64,000 nucleotides of DNA from Yoonia litorea. Its GTDB lineage: Bacteria > Pseudomonadota > Alphaproteobacteria > Rhodobacterales > Rhodobacteraceae. Below the pieces are notes generated by a model. That model did not search any database and was not told the origin of the DNA. It worked only from the letters and a program-made list of their open reading frames with translations. Both the position numbers and the translations under genes were made by a program. The DNA is taken from positions 682,001 through 746,000 of the forward strand of contig NZ_FOZM01000001.1 of NCBI RefSeq assembly GCF_900114675.1, in the 5' to 3' direction. How positions within the stretch are numbered: position 1 is the first letter of the stretch; each line of letters begins with the position of its first letter. Shown here in pieces: positions 50,981 to 59,799 of the stretch.

Positions 50981-51904
50981 TTGAGGTCTGCGCTCCCTAT
51001 TGCGACGGTTGTCGTGGTGATTTTTGCAATATGGACGGCTGCTGTCGTACCGATGAACATTCATCTGACCGCTGATCTGGCCGGGCGGCAGGATATCGCC
51101 GTGACACCTGAGACGCCCAGAGAACGGCAAGAGGTCGGCGCAATCTCTCTGGCACTCCAGAACACCTCGATTTGGGGGATGACCTACACGCTGGATCGCC
51201 CGAACCTCCCATCCCCGCATCAGGTCGCAGCAGAGCTTTACAAGAGCGTCTTCACCGTCGCACCGACGTCACGGCGCAGCCTGATCTATCACGCATGGGT
51301 GACGCTCTCGGCAACGCTTCTTGGGTTTCTTATCGGGGCGGCCGCAGGCATACTTCTTGCGGTCGGCATCGTCTATAACAGGACCATGGACAAGGCCGTG
51401 ATGCCTTGGGCGATCACGTCGCAAACGATCCCGATCCTTGCACTGGCCCCGATGGTGATCGTGATGCTGGGATCTATTGGCGTGCAGGGGCTTTTGCCAA
51501 AGGCGATTATTTCGGCCTATCTGAGCTTCTTTCCGGTGGTCGTCGGGATGGTGAAGGGGTTGCGCAGCCCCGATCACATGCAGCTTGATCTTTTGCATAC
51601 ATACAATGCAAGCGGGCCGCAGGCGTTCTGGAAGCTGCGCTTGCCCGGCTCGATGCCATATCTCTTTGCGTCGCTGAAAATCGGAATCTCAGCCTCTCTG
51701 GTGGGTGCAATTGTCGGAGAATTGCCAACGGGCGCCCGCGCCGGTTTCGGTGCGCGTATGCTGGTCGGCGACCAATACGGTCAACCCATCCTGACGTGGG
51801 CGGCCCTTTTCGGGGCGGCAATCACAGCCGCACTGCTTGTGGCCGCGATCAGCCTGATTGAGCGCAAGACCTTGGGCCGCATGGGCATGAGGATGGCAGC
51901 ATGA
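50981..51904 (+). CDS. ABC transporter permease (SsuC-like), first
   Basis: A 307-residue permease beginning at a TTG (50981) that has a strong GGGAGGGCGAA site in front. One N-terminal helix is followed by a periplasmic region of about 80 residues and then the five-helix permease core with ALAPMVIVMLGSIGVQGLLPKAII and the EAA-like LRLPGSMPYLFASLKIG. It shares an ATGA overlap with the second permease gene, so a heterodimeric channel is likely. Confidence 0.88.
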   Translation: MRSALPIATVVVVIFAIWTAAVVPMNIHLTADLAGRQDIAVTPETPRERQEVGAISLALQNTSIWGMTYTLDRPNLPSPHQVAAELYKSVFTVAPTSRRSLIYHAWVTLSATLLGFLIGAAAGILLAVGIVYNRTMDKAVMPWAITSQTIPILALAPMVIVMLGSIGVQGLLPKAIISAYLSFFPVVVGMVKGLRSPDHMQLDLLHTYNASGPQAFWKLRLPGSMPYLFASLKIGISASLVGAIVGELPTGARAGFGARMLVGDQYGQPILTWAALFGAAITAALLVAAISLIERKTLGRMGMRMAA

Positions 51905-52743
51905 CGGCCTGGATCATCGCACTGGCCATCGGCGCTTTGGGGTGGTGGATCAACGCTCGCCTGGCGCATGGTGCATCTTCGGACAGCCGCACGGTTTCAC
52001 TGGCGATCCCGGTGATCTTCGGCGTGACAATCATCGCCATGTGGCAGGTGCTGGTGACGATGCTTGACGTCAGCGCTGTGATCCTGCCAGCACCATCGGC
52101 CATCGCCTCAAGATTTGTAAATTCGATCCCGATCCTTTTCGCTGATTTCGTGCAGACCATCATCAAGGGGGCGCTCACCGGATTTATCATCGGCATGGTT
52201 GCGGCCTTCGTGGTGGCTGTGATCGCAGACCGCTCCCCGTTCCTGACCAAGGGGATTTTGCCTGTCGGCAGTTTCATGGCCGCACTTCCCATCGTCGGCA
52301 CAGCCCCGATCTTTGTGAAGTGGTATGGCAGTGATTGGGAATCCAAAGCAGCCGTCGTGGCCGTGATGGTCTTTTTCCCGATCCTTGTGAATACGGTGGC
52401 CGGACTGCGAGACACCACGGCCATGCAACGCGACCTCATGCGCACCTATGCGGCCGACTACTGGACAACCCTTTTCAAACTCCGGCTGCCAGCGGCCCTG
52501 CCGTTCATCTTCAACGGGCTGAAGATCGCGACAACACTTGCCCTGATTGGCGCCATTGTTGCCGAATTTTTTGGCTCTCCGACGGTCGGGATGGGATTTC
52601 GGATATCAACATCTGTCGGACAGCTTGCGATGGATATGGTCTGGGCCGAGATTGTTGTGGCTGCCCTCGCGGGATCGAGCTTCTACGGGGCCATTGCCCT
52701 ACTGGAGAAACGGGTGACCTTCTGGCACCCTTCGCAAAGATAA
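51901..52743 (+). CDS. ABC transporter permease (SsuC-like), second
   Basis: A 280-residue permease coupled to its partner by an ATGA overlap. Six hydrophobic segments are visible. The conserved loop is MRTYAADYWTTLFKLRLPAALPFIFNGLK, close in pattern to the partner's loop and to ThiX- and RibX-type permeases. It ends in a hydrophilic tail after LLEKRVTFWHP. The transporter probably imports pyrimidine bases or a related cyclic ureide given the surrounding genes. Confidence 0.88.
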   Translation: MTAWIIALAIGALGWWINARLAHGASSDSRTVSLAIPVIFGVTIIAMWQVLVTMLDVSAVILPAPSAIASRFVNSIPILFADFVQTIIKGALTGFIIGMVAAFVVAVIADRSPFLTKGILPVGSFMAALPIVGTAPIFVKWYGSDWESKAAVVAVMVFFPILVNTVAGLRDTTAMQRDLMRTYAADYWTTLFKLRLPAALPFIFNGLKIATTLALIGAIVAEFFGSPTVGMGFRISTSVGQLAMDMVWAEIVVAALAGSSFYGAIALLEKRVTFWHPSQR

Positions 52744-52788
52744 GAAGGTCATAAAGACCCAATAACAAACTGACTTGGAGGTCAAAGA

Positions 52789-53787
52789 ATGAAAAACTTG
52801 TTGAAATGTGCGGCGGTCGCGGTTGGTCTTACGACAAGCGCCGGTGCCTATGCTGACGGGCACGCAAATGATGTGACGTTGCAGCTGCAGTGGGTCACAC
52901 AAGCCCAGTTTGCCGGTTACTATGTCGCTCTGGACAAGGGCTATTACGAAGAAGAAGGCCTGAACGTCACCATCCTGCCGGGTGGACCCGATATCGCGCC
53001 GCCACAGGTTCTGGCCGGCGGCGGTGCTGACATCATGCTCAACTGGATGCCATCGGCGCTTGCGGCGCGTGAGCGTGGTCTGCCAGTGGTCAACATCGCG
53101 CAACCTTTCGTTTCGTCCGGTCTGATGCTCACATGCTGGAAGGACACTGGAATCGAAAGCGTCGAGGATTTCCGCGGCAAGACGATCGGTGTGTGGTTCT
53201 TCGGAAACGAATATCCGTTCCTCAGCTGGATGAGCCAGGCCGGTATCCCGACCGATGGCGGTGAGGACGGAGTGACCGTGCTCAAGCAGGGCTTCAACGT
53301 GGATCCGCTTCTCAACCGCGAAGCCGACTGTATCTCGACCATGACATACAACGAATACGGTCAGGTGCTTGATGCCGGTGTGGACCCCGATGACCTTGTG
53401 ACCTTCAAGTATGAAGATCAGGGCGTCGCGACCCTCGAAGACGGCATCTACGCGCTGGAAGAAAACCTCGATGATCCGGTCTTTGTCGACAAGATGGTCC
53501 GCTTTGTGCGCGCCTCGATGAAGGGCTGGCGTTATGCTGAGGAAAACGTCGAAGAAGCGGCAGCAATCATCATGGAATATGATGAAACCGGTGCGCAATC
53601 CGAAGCCGCACAGGCACGCATGATGGGCGAGATCGCCAAACTGACGCAAGGCAGCACAGGCGCGCTTGATATCGCGGCTTATCAGCGGACTGTGGACACA
53701 CTGCTTGCAGGTGGGTCAGATCCCGTCATCACCGCCGAACCTGTCGGCGCCTACACGACCGAGATCACTGACGCAGCGCTCAACTAA
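52789..53787 (+). CDS. NMT1/THI5-like solute-binding protein
   Basis: A 332-residue periplasmic binding protein with a signal peptide cleaved near AYA-DGH (residue about 23). The family-typical opening is LQLQWVTQAQFAGYYVALDKGYYEEEGL. Binding proteins of this family take up pyrimidine-like compounds such as thiamin precursors, or riboflavin. The CCCFC motif of thiamin-precursor synthases is absent, consistent with transport. It is the last gene of the hydA-ABC block and is followed by a strong terminator. Confidence 0.9.
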   Translation: MKNLLKCAAVAVGLTTSAGAYADGHANDVTLQLQWVTQAQFAGYYVALDKGYYEEEGLNVTILPGGPDIAPPQVLAGGGADIMLNWMPSALAARERGLPVVNIAQPFVSSGLMLTCWKDTGIESVEDFRGKTIGVWFFGNEYPFLSWMSQAGIPTDGGEDGVTVLKQGFNVDPLLNREADCISTMTYNEYGQVLDAGVDPDDLVTFKYEDQGVATLEDGIYALEENLDDPVFVDKMVRFVRASMKGWRYAEENVEEAAAIIMEYDETGAQSEAAQARMMGEIAKLTQGSTGALDIAAYQRTVDTLLAGGSDPVITAEPVGAYTTEITDAALN

Positions 53788-53802
53788 GACCGCCAAAATA
53801 AG

Positions 53803-53837
53803 AAGCCCCTCATCTGCATTCGCCAGATGAGGGGCTT
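53803..53837. terminator. Bidirectional terminator between the transporter operon and preA
   Basis: A perfect 14-bp stem (AAGCCCCTCATCTG at 53803-53816, complement at 53824-53837) with a 7-nt loop is followed by Ts on the plus strand and preceded by a short A run, so it can stop transcription from both converging genes. Confidence 0.93.
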
Positions 53838-53865
53838 TTTCATTTCTGAGAGCGTCGCAACGGAC

Positions 53866-54963
53866 TTATGCCGATTTGGCGTAACCCCCGTTATAGGCAT
53901 CGCTCTTCCGGCGGACCTGCGAATGCTCCACAATACGGTTGCGTGCGATCCCGCGGAATTCCTCAAGTGACGCATGACCCTTGCGAGACAGATAGTCCCC
54001 CAGATCTTCATTCAGTTCCTTGATCAGCTTCACCCCGACGCCGCCACTGCCTTTTTCTTCCATAGCGGCAGTGCACACCTGCAACGTGCCTGCGCCATGT
54101 GCGATAAAGTTGAAAGCCTCTCGGAACCCACGAATGCCGCCAATGCCAGAGATCGCCTTGTCAGGATAGGCCTTCGAGATATCGGAAACACGCTGCAGCG
54201 CCTGATGCAGGATAGCCAGACCGCCCAATCCACCTGATGTGACCAACCCGTCCACTTCGACCTCGAACTGCAAGGTTTCAGGATCCATCAGGGGCAGCGA
54301 CGGGAATGTGTTGCAAAGCGAGATTGACGCGGCACCAGCCTCGTAGGCCGCACCTGCCGCATCGACAAGGGTCGAGGTCGCGGGTGTCAGCTTGACCCAG
54401 ATCGGAACGCTCACTTCGTCAGTGACGGCTGCGAGGATGGACCGGATGATATCCTCATCATTGGCGATGTTCGCGCCCATATCCTTGCGGTCCATATGCG
54501 GACAGGAAAGATTCAGTTCCAGCGCATCACAGCCGACGTCCACGCAAGCGCGCGCCAGTTTGCGCCAGTTGTTCATCTCTGTTTCGCCGCCGGCACCAGC
54601 CATGATCGACGCAATCAACATACGATCCGGAAAGGTCGTTTTGATCTCTTCAAGGTCCGGCAACCAAAGCTCCAGCGCCTGATCCGAAATCAGCTCCCAG
54701 TTCCATGACGAATGCGAGACGGTATCGGGGCGCTTGTTGCGGGAGACATAGGGCTTCTGCTCGCTTGTGCGCTGGAAGATTGTCTTGGGCCCCGCGACGT
54801 TTTCAACAGGGTGCAAGCCGATAGTCTTGGTTACGACACCACCCCAACCTGACTCAAACGCTTTGAGAATCTTGCGTTTGCTTTCAGTCGGCGGGGCCGA
54901 CGCCAAAATAAAGGGATTCACAAACTTGAGGCCGGTAAAGGTTGTTGAAAGGTCATATGCCAT
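53866..54963 (-). CDS. preA: Dihydropyrimidine dehydrogenase PreA-like, without ferredoxin domain
   Basis: A 365-residue FMN barrel enzyme of the PreA/DPD type, reducing uracil and thymine. The residues that hold and reduce the pyrimidine are present: the Asn and Glu of NWELIS, NLSC with the catalytic Cys (ELNLSCPH), and NT in LCNTF. The C-terminal 4Fe-4S ferredoxin domain found in E. coli PreA (411 residues) is missing; the protein ends NGGYAKSA with no Cys cluster. No preT gene lies beside it. A RutR-box-like site is upstream. The electron donor is therefore uncertain. Confidence 0.85.
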   Translation of the reverse strand: MAYDLSTTFTGLKFVNPFILASAPPTESKRKILKAFESGWGGVVTKTIGLHPVENVAGPKTIFQRTSEQKPYVSRNKRPDTVSHSSWNWELISDQALELWLPDLEEIKTTFPDRMLIASIMAGAGGETEMNNWRKLARACVDVGCDALELNLSCPHMDRKDMGANIANDEDIIRSILAAVTDEVSVPIWVKLTPATSTLVDAAGAAYEAGAASISLCNTFPSLPLMDPETLQFEVEVDGLVTSGGLGGLAILHQALQRVSDISKAYPDKAISGIGGIRGFREAFNFIAHGAGTLQVCTAAMEEKGSGGVGVKLIKELNEDLGDYLSRKGHASLEEFRGIARNRIVEHSQVRRKSDAYNGGYAKSA

Positions 54964-55304
54964 GGCAATTCTCCTGATCTGACTTCAAGTGAGCCCGAAA
55001 TTTGACCAAAAAGTCAAGAATTCTGATGCGCGCCCGCAAGACCAATGGCCAAATGCCGGAGAATTTGCCGGGAATGACCGGAAAATAAGCAAAGAACGCT
55101 GGTCAGGGCTGCCTCGCAAGGGCGACACCCTTCACCTTGATATTGGTAAGGGCACGATCTGAAGGACATGCATCGCATCAGCTGGACACTGGATGGGGAC
55201 GCGCGTGCGCCCACAAATGCCAAAGAACGCTGTGACCACAGGACCTGACCCGCGCCTGCAAGCCAGCAATACTGCGGATCCGTCACATATCCGCGCTGCA
55301 GCAC
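54964..55304. other. 341-bp gap upstream of preA
   Basis: This gap separates preA from a LysR gene on the same strand. Apart from the RutR-box-like site at 55002-55017 I see no gene or structured element. The frames across it have no ribosome site and no recognisable family. It may contain remains of a lost gene such as preT, but nothing in the sequence shows this. Confidence 0.35.
55002..55017. promoter_or_regulatory. RutR-box-like site upstream of preA
   Basis: TTGACCAAAAAGTCAA matches the RutR consensus in the first half completely and in five of seven positions of the second half. It lies 38 bp upstream of the preA start, a suitable place for repression, and would put preA in the same regulon as pydC. 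Confidence 0.65.
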
Positions 55305-56132
55305 CTAGCCGAAGATGTCAGCGATACGGTTCAGCGCCCGCCGGATTTCCGGCAGGTGGCGATCATCGTTGTGCGTGACAAGCCATTGATCGTGGGTCAG
55401 CTCTTCAATGATATCTCCGCTGCGCCCAAGTCCGGCCTGCGCATCGCCCACGAATGTCGGCAGCAAGGCACGTCCCGCGCCATTCAACGCCAAATCCAGT
55501 GCAAGACGGGGCGTGTCGGTCTCGACGGCAATCGCCGCACCACACCGCTCCGCGACCCACCGTGCCGATCGTGTGTCGGCGCGGACGACGATCCATGCAT
55601 CAGGTGCATCCGCGCGCGCGTAGGGCGCAAATGTGACACGCCTCAACCGGCGCGCTGCAAGACCATCGCTGGTCGGACGCTTTGCGCGGAACCCGATTGA
55701 AGCTTCTCTGCGCGGGATGGAGAGAACATCTTCGCCTTGTAGCAAACGCAGGCGCAAGTCTGGCGACGCCCCTGTGATCCTTGTCAGATGATCCGTCAGC
55801 GCCAGCATTGTCCATGTTCCGGCAGCAATTCTGACAACTGGCAAGGCACCCTGCGGATCAGGTGCCGTGGCCCGCGCAATGACCGCCTCGGCCGGGGCAA
55901 GGTCCGCAAGCAGGCGCCTGCCATCGATCGTCAGGTCATACCCGTGGCTTTGCCGCACAAAAAGCTCGCGGTTGAGCTGTCGTTCCAACGCACGCATCCG
56001 CCGCCCGAGGGTGGCCGCGCTGGACCCGATTTCGCGTGCCGCCGCCGACAGGCCACCATGGCGCGCAATCGCCAGGAATGCGGCAATGTCGTTCCACTCC
56101 ACCGGGTCATTGGACAGGGATGTGATGTTCAC
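55305..56132 (-). CDS. LysR-family regulator
   Basis: A 275-residue LysR protein, slightly short for the family. The helix-turn-helix is at residues 12-70 with GGLSAAAREIGSSAATLGRRMRALE. The effector domain from about residue 95 is compact and poor in the usual second-subdomain motifs. It diverges from an aldo/keto reductase gene with 177 bp between the starts and probably regulates it. No link to pyrimidine metabolism is visible. Confidence 0.85.
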   Translation of the reverse strand: MNITSLSNDPVEWNDIAAFLAIARHGGLSAAAREIGSSAATLGRRMRALERQLNRELFVRQSHGYDLTIDGRRLLADLAPAEAVIARATAPDPQGALPVVRIAAGTWTMLALTDHLTRITGASPDLRLRLLQGEDVLSIPRREASIGFRAKRPTSDGLAARRLRRVTFAPYARADAPDAWIVVRADTRSARWVAERCGAAIAVETDTPRLALDLALNGAGRALLPTFVGDAQAGLGRSGDIIEELTHDQWLVTHNDDRHLPEIRRALNRIADIFG

Positions 56133-56309
56133 CGACGGCTCCTCACTTGTTTCATTGATGAAAAGAGACTGTCATTCTATTTCGTTTCGCCTCCGCCGCA
56201 CAACCGTTAGGTTGCGGACAACCGAAGCGAACGGGGCGTCCGGTGCTTGCGACGACACTCGCACCGCGCCCGCAGAAACCACCAAACTCAGCACCAAAAA
56301 GGGGAACCC

Positions 56310-57365
56310 ATGACATCCCGATCCAAACCTATCGCCGACATGCCACTGCGATCCCTCGGTCGCGCAGGGCCGATGGTGTCGCAGTTCGCCCTTGGCACGA
56401 TGACCTTCGGCACCGAAACCGACGAAGCCACCGCCCATCACATGCTGGATCTCTTTGTTGCGCTTGGGGGCACCATGATCGACACGGCAGACGTCTATTC
56501 AAACGGCGTTTCCGAAGACATCATTGGCCGGTGGGGTGCCGCACGTGGCGATATGGATGACCTGATCATTGCCACCAAGTGCCGCTTCTTGCCGACGCCG
56601 GGCAGCCGCGGCGGATCGCGTCGCGCGATTTTCAAACGCGCCGAGGCCAGCCTGAAAAGACTGATGGTTGACGCGATTGATCTCTACCTGATCCATGGCT
56701 GGGACGATGAAACCGATGTTGCCGAGACCCTCGACGCGCTGGGCGATCTCCGGCGGGCAGGAAAAATCCACCATGTGGGCTGGTCCAACGTGACAGGCTG
56801 GCAGTTGGAGCGTATCTGCCGGACAGCCGAGGCGAACGGCCTGCCTATGCCATGCGCGCTCCAGCCGCAGTATTCCTTGCTTGATCGTGGCATCGAACTT
56901 GAGGTTTTGCCATGCGCGCTGGAAAACGGCATCGGCTTGACGCCGTGGTCCCCCTTGGGGGGCGGATGGCTCACTGGCAAATACTCTGCCGATGCGCGCC
57001 CACAGGGTGCAACACGTTTGGGCGAGGACCCCAACCGCGGGGTAGAGGCTTACGACACCCGTAACACCCCGCATACACACAATGTGCTGGGGGTCGCAGA
57101 GGCGCTGGCTGAAAAACACGGGCGTCCAATGTCACACATCGCGCTTGCATGGCTTGCGGCCCGGCCGGGCGTCGCGTCGATCCTGCTTGGTGCACGCAAT
57201 ACCGCCCAACTCTCGGACAATCTCGGCGCCGTTGACCTGAGACTGGATGACGCTGATCTGAAGGCGCTAACAGAGGTCTCTGCCACGCATCTGCCGGACT
57301 ACCCTTACGGCTTTGTCCGGGACTGGTCTGCTGTCACACACTGGGATCGCCTCGGATATGCCTGA
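56310..57365 (+). CDS. Aldo/keto reductase
   Basis: The start at 56310, after AAAAAGGGGAACCC, gives 351 residues. The AKR barrel is recognisable from LGTMTFGTETDE, MIDTADVYSNGVSE (catalytic Asp and Tyr), IIATKCRF (Lys) and YLIHGWDDET (His). The cofactor-binding end includes SILLGARNTAQLSDN. It belongs to the YajO/YghZ-type branch that reduces various aldehydes. The substrate is unknown. A LysR regulator is encoded divergently. Confidence 0.9.
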   Translation: MTSRSKPIADMPLRSLGRAGPMVSQFALGTMTFGTETDEATAHHMLDLFVALGGTMIDTADVYSNGVSEDIIGRWGAARGDMDDLIIATKCRFLPTPGSRGGSRRAIFKRAEASLKRLMVDAIDLYLIHGWDDETDVAETLDALGDLRRAGKIHHVGWSNVTGWQLERICRTAEANGLPMPCALQPQYSLLDRGIELEVLPCALENGIGLTPWSPLGGGWLTGKYSADARPQGATRLGEDPNRGVEAYDTRNTPHTHNVLGVAEALAEKHGRPMSHIALAWLAARPGVASILLGARNTAQLSDNLGAVDLRLDDADLKALTEVSATHLPDYPYGFVRDWSAVTHWDRLGYA

Positions 57366-57538
57366 CACGCCGCGAAAGCGCCGTCTGCTTTCAAACAGCA
57401 AGTTTGGCTTCTGGGACCTGGGAAAATAGCGCGCAAGCAGCCCGATCTTGAGAGTGCCCATACCAATGAAGGAGAGGCTTGGCAAATCACCGCATTGGGT
57501 TATCATCGCTCAACCGAAGCAATTCATTGAGATGCTAA

Positions 57539-58201
57539 ATGTCTAACAAACAACAGGTTTTTGCGATCATCGGGCTAGGGACATTCGGCGCGACATTGGC
57601 CCGTGACCTTCAACGATTTGGCAACGAAGTTATCGGGATCGACAACAACGAACGGCTTGTCAGCGCCCATGCTGATGACCTGGCGCAATCCCTTGTCCTC
57701 GATGCGCGCGATGATATGGCCCTTAAGGAAGCGGGTGTCTCATCCGTCGATGTTGGCGTGGTCGCAATCGGCACAAACATCGAAGCCAGCGTTCTTGCCA
57801 CGATAAACCTGAAAACCTTGGGCGTGGAGACGATCTGGGCCAAGGCGACATCAAAAAACCACCACCGCATTTTGTCCAAGCTGGGCGTGGACCGGGTCAT
57901 CCACCCTGAGCGGGAAGTTGGCCAGCACATCGCCCAGGTCCTCAACAATCCTCTAGTGCGAGATTACGTCAGTTTGGGGAACGGGCAGCATGTGGTCAAT
58001 TTTCGCGTCCCCGAAAGCCTTCAGGGAAAGTCGCTGTCAGAATTGAATCATCGGCAGGACCACAATCTTCGCTGTATCGGCGTCTTGCGTGGTACCGATT
58101 ATGTGGGCCAGGACGCCGAATCTTGTACGTTGGAAAAAGATGATCTGTTGTTGTTACTGGGCGGGCGCCAGGACCTCCGCGAATTCGCCCGCGGACTTTA
58201 G
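57539..58201 (+). CDS. ktrA: Potassium uptake regulatory subunit (KtrA/TrkA)
   Basis: A 220-residue cytoplasmic RCK protein. The nucleotide-binding motif GLGTFGATLARDL is at residues 12-25, with acidic IDNN after the second strand. A C-terminal RCK_C domain runs from about 140 to the end. The single-RCK length fits KtrA rather than the duplicated TrkA. It gates the membrane subunit encoded 8 bp downstream in response to ATP/ADP, NAD or cyclic-di-AMP-type ligands in relatives. Confidence 0.92.
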   Translation: MSNKQQVFAIIGLGTFGATLARDLQRFGNEVIGIDNNERLVSAHADDLAQSLVLDARDDMALKEAGVSSVDVGVVAIGTNIEASVLATINLKTLGVETIWAKATSKNHHRILSKLGVDRVIHPEREVGQHIAQVLNNPLVRDYVSLGNGQHVVNFRVPESLQGKSLSELNHRQDHNLRCIGVLRGTDYVGQDAESCTLEKDDLLLLLGGRQDLREFARGL

Positions 58202-58209
58202 GCAGTCTG

Positions 58210-59547
58210 ATGTCTAGCCTCCATTTTTCAATCCGCAGACGGCGCTTTAGCCCACCTGCGGTTCTGGCAACCATCTATGCCGTTTTCATAGTCTTGGGTG
58301 CCATTGCGCTATGGCTGCCCTTCAGCAGTGCAGATCACGTGACGTTCAGCGACGCCTTCTTCACGGCGGCGTCTGCGGTGACCGTGACAGGTCTTGTCGT
58401 TGTGGATACGGGATCGGACTATACGCTGATCGGCCAGATTATTATCGCCTTCTTGATCCAGATCGGCGGGCTCGGTCTCATGACCTTTGCCGCACTTTTG
58501 TTTACAATGCTGGGGCTGACCATCGGAATGCCGCAGCGCCTCATCCTGCGCGACGAACTCGGCCAGACCGGGGTGAGCGAACTTCTCGCGCTGGTGCGCG
58601 TCGTGATCTTGGTCGCCTTCACTGCGGAGGCGATCGCGACAGCGATCCTGATGTTTGTCTTTGTGCCTGAATTCGGCTGGACGCACGGTTTTTGGCAAGC
58701 ACTTTTCCACGCCATATCCGCATTCAATAACGCAGGGTTCTCGCTCTTTTCAGATAGCCTGTCGGGCTATGTCGCGGACCCCGTCGTCAATATCACGATC
58801 ACGCTTCTGTTTATCCTGAGTGGTCTGGGATTTGTGGTGCTTGCAGACATCAACCGACAGCGCAACTGGCGCAAACTCACGCTGCACAGCAAGCTGATGT
58901 TGTCAGGCACGCTTGGTCTGATCCTGTTTGCATGGGTGATGTTTGCAATCTTGGAATGGTCAAATCCCGCCACGCTCGGCGGGCTGGAAAGCGATGCTGC
59001 GCGCATTCTGGCAAGTTGGTTTCAAGCCGTGACACCGCGGACGGCAGGTTTCAACACACTTGACTACGCCCAGATGGAGAACAGCACCACGGTGATGACG
59101 CTCTCCTTGATGCTTGTCGGAGGCGGGCCCTCTTCGACGGCTGGCGGCATCAAGGTGACAACGCTCATTGTGCTTGCGCTGGCAACACTTGCGTTTTTCC
59201 GCAGGCAGGAGCGGCTCAATATTTTTGGTCGCAGCCTTGGCATGTCAGAGGTCATGAAGGTGCTGGCCCTGACAGCCCTTTCGATTTTTCTTGTGGCAAT
59301 CGGGCTCTTTCTTGCGTCGACCACGTATAAGGGTGACTTTCTTGACCTGCTTTTCGAGGTGTGCTCGGCATTCGGCACCGTTGGATTGTCGAGGGGGGCA
59401 ACAGGTGAGCTTGATGAGTTCGGGCGCGCGGTGATTGTCCTCATTATGTTCGTCGGCCGCCTTGGCCCTCTGACCTTGGCGTTCTTTCTGGCGACGCAAA
59501 GCAAACCCAAAGTCGGATACCCGGAGGGAAAGGTGTTTCTGGGCTAG
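58210..59547 (+). CDS. ktrB: Potassium channel subunit (KtrB/TrkH)
   Basis: A 445-residue membrane protein with the four-fold M1-P-M2 repeat of the Trk/Ktr family. All four selectivity filter loops are visible: AVTVTGLVV, AFNNAGFSL, TPRTAGFN and AFGTVGLS. Together with the KtrA protein it imports K+, the first response to osmotic upshift. That agrees with the glucosylglycerol operon in the same window. Following it is a 252-bp gap containing copy 2 of the 54-nt structured element. Confidence 0.93.
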   Translation: MSSLHFSIRRRRFSPPAVLATIYAVFIVLGAIALWLPFSSADHVTFSDAFFTAASAVTVTGLVVVDTGSDYTLIGQIIIAFLIQIGGLGLMTFAALLFTMLGLTIGMPQRLILRDELGQTGVSELLALVRVVILVAFTAEAIATAILMFVFVPEFGWTHGFWQALFHAISAFNNAGFSLFSDSLSGYVADPVVNITITLLFILSGLGFVVLADINRQRNWRKLTLHSKLMLSGTLGLILFAWVMFAILEWSNPATLGGLESDAARILASWFQAVTPRTAGFNTLDYAQMENSTTVMTLSLMLVGGGPSSTAGGIKVTTLIVLALATLAFFRRQERLNIFGRSLGMSEVMKVLALTALSIFLVAIGLFLASTTYKGDFLDLLFEVCSAFGTVGLSRGATGELDEFGRAVIVLIMFVGRLGPLTLAFFLATQSKPKVGYPEGKVFLG

Positions 59548-59660
59548 CCGGTCGTGGTCATTGCTGAGGCTGGTCCGGAACACATCTCTGTCCACCGTCA
59601 TTAACCTGATCTCAACGCACTGCACCGTACGCGGCGTTCATCCTGTCAGATCTGACAAAA

Positions 59661-59714
59661 CGTATGCACAGGTTGTGTACAGCCAGTGCACGGGCCGTGT
59701 ACGCAAGTCATACG
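59661..59714. repeat. 54-nt structured repeat, copy 2
   Basis: Same length and architecture as the copy at 36430-36483: CGTATG/CATACG closing pair, a CACA/TGTG hairpin and a GTGCAC/GTGTAC hairpin with one G.U pair. It differs at 12 of 54 positions. It lies between the convergent ktrB and AraC-type genes, so it is not upstream of any gene on either strand, which argues against a simple promoter operator. Confidence 0.7.
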
Positions 59715-59799
59715 CTGTCATCTCGCTGAAAAACGGGCGTTAACCAGCAAATCCAATGCCGATTCGCGCGCTGCCGTGCCAGCGTGCCCAGCCCCGTTG

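Noticed and set aside
53866-54963. Loss of the DPD catalytic cysteine
   Set aside because: The Cys in the downstream MGLACGQ-type loop of DPD is absent, but the catalytic Cys is the one in NLSCPH, which is conserved here.
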